Source of the DNA: Chenopodium formosanum
Taxonomy: Eukaryota; Streptophyta; Magnoliopsida; Caryophyllales; Amaranthaceae
NCBI GenBank assembly: GCA_024500155.1
Contig: CM044862.1
Coordinates: 43,534,001 to 43,598,000 of the forward strand
Direction of reading: 5' to 3'
Length of the DNA stretch: 64,000 nt
The notes beneath the pieces are model-generated. The model did no database searches, had not been told where the DNA came from, and saw only the letters and a list, made by a program, of their open reading frames with translations. Made by a program: the position numbers and the translations under genes. Positions within the stretch are counted from its first letter, which is position 1. The number at the start of each line of letters is the position of its first letter. Shown piece after piece: positions 1-12,235 of this stretch.

Positions 1-1703
1 CAATAATCTACTTTATCTCTCTAAAAACTATCTAATCTAACCCTAAGAGAGAGAAGCTCTCCTAAACTAACTAAGAAAATAGCATAATAGATCCCCCTTC
101 TAATTACCCTAAAAATGGGTATTTATGCTAAGCTAGGAAAAAAATAGAAAAATAAAAGAAGGAAATAAATAAAGAAAGAAAAGGAAATAAAAAGAAAATA
201 AAAGAGAAAAGAGATAAGAAAAGGAAAATTAAAAGAAAAAAGAAATTAAAAGAAAAATAAAATTAAAAGAAAAAAGGAAAATAAACCCCCAATCCCCCTT
301 TCCTCTTCGTGGCTGCTCTGAACCTTCATCCAACATCACGCATCATCATCTTCGTTCATTCTCCATCATCATCAACGATTATCACTCAATCACCACCGCT
401 CATCAACCACAATCATCTAGCATCACCAGATTCTCGGCCTTTGGATTAATTGAAGAAATCGTGGCCGTCCAATTTTCATAGAAATAACGTGAAAAGCTCG
501 TGATTAACCCACAATTGTGCGCCCGCACAGACATCGCACAGAGGTCGCGCAAAGCTTCTGCCTCTACTCTGATTTTGGACTCAATTTCGTGCGCTTTCTG
601 ACAAGGCTGTGCGGCCGCGAATTGGTTGCTCGATAAGTTTGGGTGTTGGGCAAAATGCGGCTATAATTGTTGAGTAATTGGGTGGTGATTTGGGTGGTTA
701 ATTGTGAATGAAGGGCTGGTGGTTTAATTGGTGTTGCGGGGGTCGAATTGATGGGTGGTTGTTGATGGTGGTTTTGGCGGTGGCTAGTGTATTGGTTGCG
801 GCGGTTGATGGAGAAGAATTGGAGGTGGTTTGGTTGGAGGTGAGGTGTGTGTGACTGGTGCGAATTTAGGAGTGTGGGTTTTGCGGGTTGGTGTCAATTG
901 AGGTCAGGTGGCTGAAATGGGTGATTGTGGTGTGAGTGCTGGGTGGTGATTGCGTCTGGGCAGCCTTGCTCCTGTGTTGGTGGCTGGTGGTGGCGAATTT
1001 TCTGCGGTTTTTGTGGTTGTTGTTGTTGCGTTGTTTGCGTTGTGGCTGGTGATGTTGGGTGTGTGTGTGGGATTGCGTGGGCAGCTTTGCTGTGAGGGCT
1101 GGTGGTGTTGAGGAGCTGGGAGCAGTGGAGAAGGAGAGTTGTGGAGCAGGGGAGTTGTGTGGTGGAGGTTAAGGGATGGTGTGGTGATGGTTAAGCTGGC
1201 AGCAGGGGTTGGCTCAAGTCATGTGCCTCGGATCTCGGACTTTGAACTCGAACATGACTTTGAAACCCGGAACACCTACAACCAAAAACACGAGGGTGAA
1301 TTGGAAAATAAAATAAAATAAATAAAATAAAGCAAAATAAAAAAAGATAAATAAAGTAAAATAAAATAAAATAAAATAAAATGCTAAAACTAAAGAAATA
1401 ATAAAATTAAATGAAATAAAATAAAATACGAAACTAAAATAAATAAGAAAACGAGATAAAAAGAGAAATTATTAAAAATATAAACTAACGACTTAAACTA
1501 CAAACATTAAAAGAAAGAAAAATAAAATAAAACACAAAAATAAACTAAAAACTATAGAAAATTACAAAAATACTCAAAATAAAGATAAAAGACGAGAATA
1601 ATAAAATAATAGAAATAAAGGATATAAAAGGTGAAATTATTTGAAAATAAGCCGGAATACGACTCAATAAACACCCTAAAAATGACATAAAAGTCACTTA
1701 TCA
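1..1703 (-). mobile_element. Partial LTR of an outer-element-like retrotransposon
   Basis: The stretch runs off the left edge of the window and ends at 1703 in CACTTATCA, close to the CACTCATCA terminus of the outer-element LTRs. Positions 15-90 match the R-region block of those LTRs (a CTCTCTA stem, CCTAA repeats, a GAGAGAGAAGCTCT block, AACTAAGAAAATA). A TATA-like box (minus strand GCATAAATA) lies near 118-128. The middle is unrelated to the other LTRs. It has a purine-rich tract at 130-290, a CpG-containing patch at 510-640, a strongly G/T-biased stretch at 650-1200, and an A-rich stretch of AAAAT repeats at 1300-1640. I infer a sister family or subfamily with a replaced U3, in minus orientation. 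No coding gene is seen; the 60-codon open frame at 1139-1321 looks incidental. Confidence 0.6.
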
Positions 1704-3061
1704 AGATGTCTCTCTGAGTTACAATTGAATCCTAATTTCAACTATCACCCTAGATGTGAGAAAATGTACTTGACACATCTTATGTTTGCTGATGATTTGC
1801 TTCTCTTTTCTAGGGCAGATGCTCAGTCTGTTTCCTTGCTTTTCCAAGCTTTCTCTAAATTTGCTGGTGCTTCTGGTCTCTCTGCAAATTTGGATAAAAG
1901 TGAGGTGTATTTTGGTGGCCTTGATGCTGCTGGTCAAGATGAGCTGAGAAATCTTATTGGGGTTGCCCTGGTACTATTCCTTTTAGGTACCTTGGGGTTC
2001 CCCTATCTTCAAAAAAATTGACCATTGCCCAATGTAAACCCCTTGTGGATAAAGTGACTTCCAGAATCAATGGCTTGTCTGCTAATCATCTTTCTTATGC
2101 TGTAGACTTCAGTTAGTGAAGAGTGTATTGTTTGGAATACAAACATACTAAGCTTAGATCTTTATCCTTCCTAAAAAGATCCTGAGAGAAATTGAGGAAA
2201 GATTTAGAGCTTTCTTATGGACTGGGAAAGCCAATCCATATAAGAAATCTCTTGTTTCATGGTCTCAAGTTTGTCTTCCCAAAGTTAGTGGTGGTTGGAA
2301 CCTTCTCTCCCTTCCTGAGTGGAACTGTGCTGCTATTTCTAAGATGCTTTGGGATCTTGCCCATAAAGCTGATAATTTATGGGTGAAATGGGTACATATT
2401 TACTATTTCAAAGGAAATTCTTGGTGGGACCAGCCAGCCCCTAGGAGATGTTCTTGGGTGCTTAGTAGAATCTTGAAGTGCAGAACTGTAATTGATGATA
2501 TTGGTGGTTGGGATGCTGTGAAGCATGGTGGTAGAGTCAAGATTAAAATAATCTATCTGAAGATCATGGCTGAAGCTCCCAAAGTTCCATGGAGAAGGCT
2601 ATTTTGCAATAATGTTACTACTCCTAAAAGCTTATTCATTCTGTGGCTAGCTGTTAGGAATAGATTGCTTACAAAAGATAGATTGAGCTCATGTAATATG
2701 CAATGTGATCCTATATGTTTTTTTATGTAATATTCACCTTGAGTCAGTTCAGCATTTATTTTTTGAATGCAGATTTGCTAAGGATGTTTGGGGAAGGATC
2801 TTGGATATATTTGGTTACAACAGGGCTATTTTAAGCTTTGATGCTGAAGTTGTGTGGATTGCTAAAATCTGCAGGAAGGATAGAACTAAGAATAAACTGC
2901 TGGGAATGTGTTTTGCTGAAGCTGTTTATCATATTTGGCTGCAGAGAAACTCTTTGATCTTTACAGGAAGCTGCAAATCTAGTGAAGTTGTGCTCAGGGA
3001 TGTTATGTTTGCTGTTGCCTGTAGATGCCCTGTTCCTGACAGGAATTTGCTGATTTTGTAA
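1704..3061 (+). pseudogene. LINE ORF2 remnant: end of RT plus zf-RVT domain
   Basis: The first frame (1725-2021) contains HPRCEKMYLTHLMFADDLLLF, the conserved region around the second catalytic Asp pair of plant LINE reverse transcriptases (FADD box), followed by the LSANLDKSEV-type motif. Frames at 2344-2730 and 2705-3061 carry the zinc-binding RVT-associated region (PWRRLFCNN..PKSLFILWLAVRNRLLTKDRL, then HLFFECRFAKDVW). The frame changes several times and stops interrupt it, so it is not functional. The upstream endonuclease and most of RT are missing. About 440 bp of 3' UTR follow. Host-gene function can be excluded. Confidence 0.82.
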
Positions 3062-3508
3062 CCTTGTGTTTTCTTTTGGTTGTTGTTTTGTTTTTGGTGC
3101 TTAGTTTGGTGTCTCCAATCTGAGTATAGTTTGTTTTTGGTGTAATGCCTCTTTGTCTAGCCCTGCTGTGTTTTTACAGTTGAGTCTAGGTGAAGGTTCT
3201 GTGTCTGCTGTATTTTGCAGCTTGGTTTTATTTAGATTTTGCAAGCTTTTCCTTGCTTTTCTTTGTCTTTTGTCTTTTGTTTGGCCCTCAGAACCCTTCA
3301 TAGAAGGTGGCTGAAGCTTGAGTCTAGACTGTTCTTGTCTCCTTTTCTAGAACCCTTGCTAAAAGGTGGCTAGAAAATAAACTTGAACTGTTGGGTGGGT
3401 GTTTGGCCTGTTTTTGGTCTTGCGGTGTTTGTTACTTGTTGCAACTTTGCTTTGTAAGTTGTAACTTCCCTTTTGGAAATAAAATTTGTTATTTACCAAA
3501 AAAAAAAG
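1704..3508 (+). mobile_element. 5'-truncated LINE (non-LTR retrotransposon) 3' end
   Basis: Translation in broken frames gives the C-terminal part of a plant LINE ORF2, then a 3' UTR, and it ends in an A-run at 3499-3508. It begins abruptly inside the reverse transcriptase domain. That is the usual outcome of incomplete target-primed reverse transcription, or of later truncation. The left neighbour is the LTR end at 1703 and the right neighbour is the satellite array. I found no convincing target-site duplication, so the boundaries may have been reworked after insertion. Confidence 0.82.
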
Positions 3509-4860
3509 CTTTATGAATAAAAAGAAAGTCAAACACATTCTAACAATTCTTTTTGAATCGAAAAAAAAAAAACCACATTAAAACCAAGTTTTTTGAATGA
3601 AAAGAAAGTCAAACACATTCAAACAATGCTTTTTTAATCTAAAGAAAGTCAAACACATTCAAACAAAGCTTTTTGAATCAAATGAAAGTCAAACACATTC
3701 AAACAATTTTTTTTAAAATCATATGAAAGTCAAACACATTCAAACATAGCTTTTTGAATCAAATGAAAGTAAAACACATTCAAATAAATCTTTTTGAATT
3801 GAAATAATGTCAAACACATTCAAACAAAACTTTTTAAATCAAATGAAAGTTAAACACATTCAAACAAATCTTTTTGAATCGAAATAATGTCAAACACATT
3901 CACACAAAACTTTTTGAATCAAATGAAAGTTAAACACATTCAAACAAAACTTTTTGAATTAAATAAAAGTAAAAAACATTCAAAAAAGTCTTTTTAAATC
4001 GAAATAAAGTCAAACACATTCAAACAAAGCTTTTTGAATCAAATGAATGTCAAACAAATTCAAATAAATCTTTTTAGATCGAAATACAGTCAAACACATT
4101 CAAACAAAGTTTTTTGAATCAAATGAAAGTCAAACACATTCAGAAACATCTCTTTGATCCGAAAAAAAGTCAAACACATTCAAACAAAGGTTTTTGAATC
4201 AAATGAAAGTTAAACACATTCAAGCAAAGATTTTTGAATCATATAAAAGAAAAACACATTCAAATAAATCTTTTTGAATCAAAATAAAGTCAAACACATT
4301 CAAACAAAGCTTTTTGAATCAAATGAAAGTCAAACACATTCAAACAATTCTTTTTAAATCATTTGAAAGTCAAACGCATTCAAACATAGCTTTTTGAATC
4401 AAATTAAAGTCAAACACATTCAAACAAAGTTTTTTAGATCGAAATAAAGTCAAATACATTCAAACAAAACTTTGTGACTTAAAAGAAAGTCAAACACATT
4501 CTAACAATTCTTTTTAAATCGAAAAAAGTAAAACACATTCGGGCAAAGCTTTTTGAGTAAAAAAAAAGTCAAATAGATTCAAACAAAATTATTTGAATCA
4601 TATGAAAGTCAAACACATTCAAACAATTCTTTTTAAATCATTTGAAAGTCAAACGCATTCAAACATAGATTTATGAATCAAATGAAAGTCAAACGCATTC
4701 AAACAAAGCTTTTTGAATCTAACGAAAGTGAAACACATTCAAATAAATCTTTTTGAATCGAAATAAAGTCAAACACATTAAAACAAAGCTTTTTAAATCA
4801 AATGAAAGTCAAACACATTCAAACAAAGCTTTTTGAACAAATGAAATTCTAACACATTCA

Positions 4861-6140
4861 AACAAAACTTTTTGAAGCAAATAAGAGTCAAACACATTTT
4901 ATAAAATCTTTCTGCATCGAATTACAATCAAACACATTCAAACAAAGCTTTTTGAATCAAATGAAAGTCTAACAGATTCAAACAAAACTTTTTAAATCAA
5001 ATGAAAGTCAAACACATTCTATAAAATCTTTCTGCATCGAATTACAGTCAAACACATTCTAACAATTCTTTTTTTAACGAAAAAAAGTAAAACACATTCA
5101 AACAAAGTTTATTTAATCGAAAGAAAGTCAAACACAATCAGACCAAGCTTATTGAATCAAATGAAAGTCAAACACATTCAAACAAAGCTTTTTGAATCAA
5201 ATGAAAGTCAAACACATTCAGACAAAGCCTTTAGAATCAAATGAAAGTCAAACACATTCAAAAAAAGCTTTTTGAATAAAATGAAAATTAAAGACATTCT
5301 AACAAATCTTTTTAGATCGAAATACAGTAAAACACATTCAATTAAAGCTTTATGAATCAAAAGAAAGTCAAACACATTTTAATAATTCTTTTTTAATCGA
5401 TAAAAAGTAAAAAAAATTCAAACAAAGTTTTTTGAATAAAAAAAAAGTCTAACACATTCAAACAAAGCTTTTTGAACAAATGAAATTCTAACACATTCAA
5501 ACAAAACTTTTTGAATCAAATGAAAGTCAAACACATTTTATAAAATCTTTCTGCATCGAATTACAATCAAACATATTCAAACAAAGCTTTTTGAATCAAA
5601 TGAAGGTCTAACACATTCAAACAAAACTTTTTAAATCTAATGAAAGTCAAACACATTCTATAAAATCTTTCTGCATCGAATTACAGTCAAACACATTCTA
5701 ACAATTCTTTTTTTATCGAAAAAAGTAAAACACATTCAAACAAAGTTTATTTAATCGAAAGAAAGTCAAACACATTCAAACAAAGCTTATTGAATCAAAT
5801 GAAAGTCAAACACATTCAAACAAAGCTTTTTGAATCAAATGAAAGTCAAACACATTCAGACAAAGCTTTTAAAATCAAATGAAAGTCAAACACATTCAAA
5901 AGAAGCTTTTTGAATAAAAAGAAAATTAAAGACATTCTAACAAATCTTTTTAGATCGAAATATAGTAAAACACATTCAATTAAAGCTTTATGAATCAAAA
6001 GAAAGTCAAACACATTTTAACAATTCTTTTTTAATCGATAAAAAGTAAAACACATTCAAACAAAGTTTTTTGAATCAAAAAAAAGTCTAACGCATTCAAA
6101 CAAAGCTTTTTGAATCAAATGAAAGTCAAACACATTGAAA
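4861..6140. repeat. Two copies of a ~640-bp higher-order repeat
   Basis: A block starting near 4861 (AACAAAACTTTTTGAA, then two units with the rare AATCTTTCTGCATCGAATTAC variant, then AATTCTTTTTTTA, then AAGTTTATTTAATCG) is repeated near 5500 with the same order of variant monomers. The offset is about 639 bp, or 16 monomers. It shows recent block amplification within the array. The offset was measured by eye from shared variant positions. Confidence 0.8.
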
Positions 6141-9100
6141 CAGATTTTTTTAGATCGAAATACAGTCAAACACATTCAAACAAAGCTTTTAGAATAAAAT
6201 GAAATTCAAACACATTCAAATAAATCATTTTGAATCGAAATAAAGTGAAACACATTTACACAAAGTTTTTTGAATCCAAAGAAAGTCAAACACATTCAAA
6301 CAAAGCTTTTTGAATCAAATGAAAGTTAAACACATTCAAACAAAGCTTTTTGAATCAAGTGAAAGTCAAACACATTCAAATTAATCTTTTTTGATCGAAA
6401 TACACTCAAACACATTAAAAAAAAGCTTAATGAATCAAAAGAAAGTCAAACATGTTCAAACAAATGTTTTTGAATCAAAGGAAAGTCAAACACATTTAAA
6501 GAAAGCTTTTTGAATCAAATAAAAGTCAAACACATTCAAATATAGCTTTTGAATCAAATGAAAGTCAACCACATTCAAACTAATCTTTTTGGATCGAAAT
6601 ACAGTCAAACACATTAAAAAAAAGCTTAATGAATCAAAAGAAAGTAAAACTTATTCAAACAAATGTTTTTGAATCAAAAGAAAGTCAAACACATTTAAAG
6701 AAAGGTTTTTGAATCAAATAAAAGTCAAACACATTCAAACATAGCTTTTTGAATCAAATAAATGTCAAACACATTCAAACAAACCTTTTTTAATCAAATG
6801 AAAGTCAAAGACATTCAAACAAAGCTTTTTGAATCAAATGAAAGTCAAACACGTTCAAACAAATCTCTTTAGATTGAAATACAGTCAAACACATTCACAC
6901 AAAGCTTTATGAATCAAAAGAAAGTCAAACATATTCTAACAATTCTTTCTTAATCGAAAAAAGTAAAACACATTCAAACAAAGGTTTTTGAATCATAAGA
7001 AAGTCAAACACATTCAAACAAAGCTTTTTGCATCAAAAGTAAGTAAATTGCATTCATACAAAGCTTTTTGAATCAAAATAAAGTCAAAGACATTCAAACA
7101 TAGCCTTTTGAATCAAATAAAAGTCAAACACATTCAAACAAAGCTTTTTGAATCAAATAAGAGTCAAACACATTCAGACAAATCTTTTTAGATCAAAATA
7201 CAGTCAAATACGTTCTAACAATTTTTTTTAAATCGAAAAAAAATAAAACACATTCAACCAAAGTTTTTTTAATCAAAAGAAAGTCAAACACATTCAAACA
7301 AAACTTTTTGAATCAAAATAAAGTCAAGCAAATTCATACATAGCTTTTTGAATCAAATAAAAGTCAAACACATTCCAACAAAGTTTTTGAATCAAATGAA
7401 AGATAAGCACATTCAAACATTGCTTTTTGAATCAAATGAAAGTCAAACACATTCAAAAAAATCATTTTGAATTGAAATAAAGTCAAACACATTCAAACAA
7501 AGCTTTTTGAATCAAATGAAAGTAAAACACATTCAGAAAAAATCTTTTTCATTCGAAATAAAGTCAAACACATTTTAACAAAGCATTTTCAATCAAATGA
7601 AAGTCAAACTCATTCAAGCAAAGAATTTTGAATCAAATGAAAGAAAAACACATTAAATAAAACTTTTTGAATCAAAATATAGTGAAACACATTAAAACAA
7701 AGCTTTTTGAATCAAATGAAAGTTAAACACATTCAAACAAAGCTTTTTGAAACAAATGAAAGTCAAACACATTCATAAAAATAAAAATAGAGTTAAACAT
7801 ATTCAAACAAAGCTTTATGAATCAAAAGAAATTCAAACACATTCTAACAATTCTTTTTGAATCGAAAAAAAATAAAACACATTTAAACAAAGTTTTTTTG
7901 AATGAAAATAAAGTCAAACACATTAAAACTAAGATTTTTGAATCAAATAAAAGTCAAAAACATTCAAACAAATATTTTTAAATCATATGAAAGTCAAACA
8001 CATTCAAACAGAACTTTTTGAATCAAATGAAAGTCAAATACATTCTAACAAAGCTTTTAGATTCAAATGAAAGTCTAACACCATCAAATAAATCTTTTTG
8101 AATCGAAATAAACTCAAAGACATTCAAACATAGCCTTTTCAATCAAATGAAAGTCAAACACATTCAAACAAAGCTTTTTGAATTAAATAACTGTCAAACA
8201 CAATCAAACAAATCTCTTTAGATCAAAATACAGTCAAACACATTCAAACAAAGCTTTATGAATCAAAATAAAAGTCAAACACATTCAAACAAATATTTTA
8301 AAATCATATAAAAGTCTTACAAATTCAAACAAAGCTTTTTGAATCAAATGAAAGTCAAACACATTCAAATAAATCTTTTTGAATCGAAATAAAGTCAAAC
8401 ACATTCAAATAAAGCTTTTTGAATCAAATGTAAGTCAAACACATTCAAACAAAGCTTTTTGTATCAAATGAATGTTAAACACATTCAAACGAAGCTTTTT
8501 GAATCAAATGAAAGTCAAACACATTCAAAGTAATCTTTTTGGACCGAAATACAGTCAAACACATTAAAAAAAAAAAAGCTTAACGAATCAAAAGAAAGTC
8601 AAACACATTCAATAAATGTTTTTTAATAACAAGAAAGTGAAACACATTTAAACAAAGCGTTTTTAATCAAATGATAGTCAAACACATTCAAAAAAATCGT
8701 TTTGAATCGAAATAAAGTCAAATACATTCAAACAAAGCTTTTTGAATCAAATGAAAGTCAAACACATTCTATAAAATCTTTTTGCGTCGAAATACAGTCA
8801 AACACATTCAAACAAAGTTTTATTAATCGAAAGAAAGTCAAACACATTCAAACAAAGCTTTTTAAATCAAATGAAAGTCAAACACATTCAAACAAAGCTT
8901 TTTGAATAAAAAAAATCAAACACAATCAACAAAGGTTTTTGAATCAAAATAAAGTCAAACAAATTCATACATAGCTTTTTGAACCAAATGAAAGTCAAAC
9001 ACATTCAAACAAAGCTTTTTGAATAAAATGAAAATTAAAGGCATTCTAACAAATCTTTGTAGATCGAAATACAGTCAAAGACATTCAATGAAAGCTTTAT

Positions 9101-10999
9101 GAATCAAAAGAAAGTCAAACACATTCAAACAAAGCTTTTTGAATCAAATGAAAGTTAAACACATTCAAACAAAGCTTTTTGAATCAAATGAAAGTCAAAC
9201 ACATTCAAACTAATATTTTTGGATCGAAATAAAGTCAAACACATTAAAAAAAAAAGCTTAATGAATAAAAAGAAAGTCAAACATGTTTAAACAAATGTTT
9301 TTAAATCAAAGGAAAGTCAAACACATTTAAACATAGCTTTTTGAATCAAATGAAAGTCAAACACATTCAAACTAATCTTTTTGGATCGAATTACAGTCAA
9401 ACACATTAAAAAATAGCTTAAAGAATCAGAAGAAAGTCAAACATATTCAAACAAATGTTTTTGAATCAAAAGAAAGTCAAGCACATTTAAACAAAGGTTT
9501 TTTAATCAAATAAAAGTCAAACACATTCAAACATATCTTTTTGAATCAAATAAAAGTCAAACACATTCAAACAAACCTTTTTTAATCAAATGAAAGTCAA
9601 ACACATTCAAACAAAGCATTTTGAATCAAATGAAAGTCAAACACATTTAAACAAAGCTTTTTAGATTGAAATACAGTCAAACACATTCAAACAAATCTTT
9701 ATGAATCAAAAGAAAGTCAAACACATTCAAACAAAGCTTTTAGAATCAAATAAAAGTCAAACACATTCAAACAAATCTTTGTAGATCGAAATAAAGTCAA
9801 ACACATTCAAACAAAGCTTTTTGAATCAAATGAAATTCAAACACATTCAAATAAATCTTGTTGAATCGAAATAAAGTCAAACACATTCAAACAAAGCTTT
9901 TTGAATCAAAAAAAAGTCAAACACATTCAAACAAATCTTTGTGGATCGAAATAAAGTCAAACACATTCAAACAAAGCTTTTTGAATCAAATGAAATTCAA
10001 ACACATTCAAACAATTTTTTTAAAATCATATGAAAGTTAATCACATTCAAACATAGCTTGTTGAATCAAATGAAATTTAAACACATTCAAACAATTTTTT
10101 TAAAATCAAATGAAAGTCAAACACATTCAAACATAGCTTTAAGAATCAAATGAAAGTCAAATACATTCAAACAAAACTTTTTGAATCAAATGAAAGTTAA
10201 ACACATTCAAACAAAGCTTTTTGAATCAAATGAAAGTCAAACTCATTCAAAAAAATCTTTTTGAATCGAAATAAAGTCAAACACATTCAAACAAAGCTTT
10301 TTGAATCAAATGAAAGTCAACCACTTTCAAACAAAGCTTTGAATCAAATGAAAGTCAAACACATTCAAACAAAGTTTTTTGAATCAAATGAAAGTCAAAC
10401 ACATTCAGAAAAATCTTTTTTATTCAAAATAAAGTTAAACACATTAAAACAAAGCTTTTTGAATCAAATTAAAGTCAAACACATTCAAGCAAAGAATTTT
10501 GAATTAAATGAAAGAAAAACACATTCAAATAAATTTTTTTGAATAAGAATAAAGTCAAAGACATTCAAACAAAGCTTTTTAAATCAAATGAAAGTTAAAC
10601 ACATTCAAACAAAGTTTTTTGAAACAAATGAAAGTCAAACACATTCAAAAAAATCAAAATACAGTCAAACACATTCAAACAAAGCTTTATGAATCAAAAG
10701 AAAGTCAAACATATTCTAAGAATTCTTTTTTAATCTGAAAAAAATAAAACACATTTAAACAAAGTTTTTTGAATGAAAAGAAAATCAAACACATTCAAAC
10801 TACGCTTTTTGAATAAAATAAAAGTCAAACACATTCAAACAAATATTTTTAAATCATACGAAAGTGAAACACATTCAAACATAGCTTTTTGAATAAAAAG
10901 AAAGTCAAACACAATCTAACAAAGCTTTTTGAATCAAATGAAAGTCAAACACATTCAAATAAATCTTTTTGAATCGAAATAAAGTCAAAGACATTCAAA

Positions 11000-11004
11000 C
11001 ATAG
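11000..11004. repeat. Left target-site duplication of outer element (CATAG)
   Basis: CATAG immediately precedes the LTR start TGACGAG. The right counterpart at 53946-53950 is CATAA, followed by CCTTTTGAATC. Satellite monomers elsewhere read CATAGCCTTTTGAATC (for example near 7100), so the empty site and a single G-to-A change in the right copy can be inferred. Confidence 0.8.
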
Positions 11005-11833
11005 TGACGAGTGGATAACTAGGTCTTTATCTAATAGTCCCCCGGTTAAACTAAATTTATAAACACTTAACAAACCTAAATACGAGTGTAGAGGCAAGTC
11101 AAGGGTCGAACCCAAAGGAACGGTAATGTTCAAACACTTTCAATTTTGCGCCTAAGCTAGGTCGAAGACGAAGGTAAGAGAGAATACTAACAACTAACAA
11201 AACAAGTAACCAAGGAAATAAAACACTAGGAACGAGGATCAACAAGTAATCATGTCAATTGTAACAACTTGGAAGAGCATGCCAATCAAAGGTTATGAGG
11301 ACTAATGATAAGAGCAATCAATTGGAATCAAAGAGCTATCTCCTAATTGTAAAGCTAGGGTTCACTATGAATAACAAATCAAGAGAATCACAATCAAAAC
11401 CAATCGATAATTGCAATCCCTAAGTTAATTGTTCGTGTCATTAGCAATCACAATGCAATCTAGCATAATTCTCAAGGCCTAATCGAATTACACCATGCAA
11501 ACTTACATTAATCTCAACAATTAATCAACACAATCCCCAAATTAATCAAAATTAATCAATTATACAAGTTTCACCCAATTCCTAGCCAACAAATACTCAA
11601 ATATCATCATCTATCAACAATCAACTAAAGGAAATCAAGAATAAACAATATATCAAGAACAACTACACTAATCAAGCATCAAACATCAAAATCAATCCAA
11701 ACAAACATGAAATTAAACAAAGCAATAAGGTGAGATAGAGTTAAGAATGCTCATTGATAATAGAGAAAATCTTGAACACAATTGTCACCCTTGTATCTTC
11801 AATCTCTCAATCACCATTGAAATCCTTCACTTT

Positions 11834-11878
11834 CTCTCTCTAAAACTACTCCTAAACTAACCCTAAAACTAGAGAGAG
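11834..11878 (-). other. Conserved hairpin in the R region of the outer LTR
   Basis: CTCTCTCTA (11834-11842) and TAGAGAGAG (11870-11878) are exact inverted repeats around a CCTAA-rich loop. They lie about 65-110 nt downstream of the TATA box in the transcript direction. The same stem is kept in the right LTR (53189-53233), and in an imperfect form in the partial LTR near 17-55. Confidence 0.6.
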
Positions 11879-11940
11879 AAGCTCTTAACTAAGCTAAGAA
11901 AATATGGTCAAAAAGTTCGTTTTAAAAAGGAATTACAATT

Positions 11941-11950
11941 CTATTTATAA
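11941..11950 (-). promoter_or_regulatory. TATA box of outer LTR (left copy)
   Basis: The minus strand reads TTATAAATAG, a near-perfect plant TATA box. It directly follows, in the transcript direction, the GC-rich cluster at 11970-12235. The same arrangement is present in the right LTR. Confidence 0.7.
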
Positions 11951-11969
11951 GCAAAGAAGAAACCGGCAA

Positions 11970-12235
11970 ATCCCGCGCCCTCTACCGATGAATCCGCGGC
12001 CACAGAGAAATGGGTATGAAACCCTCCGCGGCCCGCGCCCGAGGCCCGCGCCTGCGGCTAATCCCCTGCTCCCAAAGCTCAATCAGGGGGCCGCGGTCTC
12101 TCTTATACGGAGCGCCCTCTCCAAGTTTTCCGCGCCCGCGGAGAGCTCGCGGGTAGTTCCTGCCAAAATCTGGCCATTTGTGCTTCTTGAGCCCGCGCCC
12201 GCGGCTTCACTTACCCGCGCCCGCGGCGTGCTGGC
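11970..12235 (-). promoter_or_regulatory. CCGCGG-rich cluster in outer LTR U3
   Basis: This is a ~265-bp island of high GC in an otherwise AT-rich element, built from repeated CCCGCGCCCGCGGC-type units (SacII-like palindromes). It starts about 20 bp upstream of the TATA box on the transcribed strand. Open frames here on both strands are GC-composition artefacts. A regulatory role is inferred from position only. Confidence 0.5.

Larger units (their letters stand above)
3509..11004. repeat. 40-bp satellite array, left arm
   Basis: This is tandem repetition of a ~40-bp unit that reads AAAGTCAAACACATTCAAAC followed by AAAGCTTTTTGAATCAAATG. AAGCTT (HindIII) is present in many monomers. Several recurrent variants can be told apart: AATCTTTTTGAATCGAAATA; AATCTTTTTAGATCGAAATAC; AATTCTTTTTGAATCGAAAA; ATATTTTTAAATCATATG; GCTTTATGAATCAAAAG; and an A-run type ending AGCTTAATG. 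They occur in recurring order, which points to higher-order structure. The unit is not a multiple of three, so chance open frames of 60-93 codons appear and should be ignored. No gene is seen in the arm. Confidence 0.95.

Noticed and set aside
1..3508. Fragment of a host glycine-rich or RT-like gene
   Set aside because: LTR ends, the LINE RT and zf-RVT motifs, and the poly(A) tail explain the region; frames are broken.
8702..10542. Open frames of 60-93 codons with MNRNKVKHIQTKLFESNESQ-type repeats
   Set aside because: They are the 40-bp satellite read through three frames (40 codons per 120 bp). There is no start context or codon bias, and the same text appears wherever the array lacks stops.
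3509..11004. CRISPR-like array of short repeats
   Set aside because: There are no unique spacers between the repeats. The whole 40-bp unit is repeated, and the context is a plant genome with LTR elements and LINEs.
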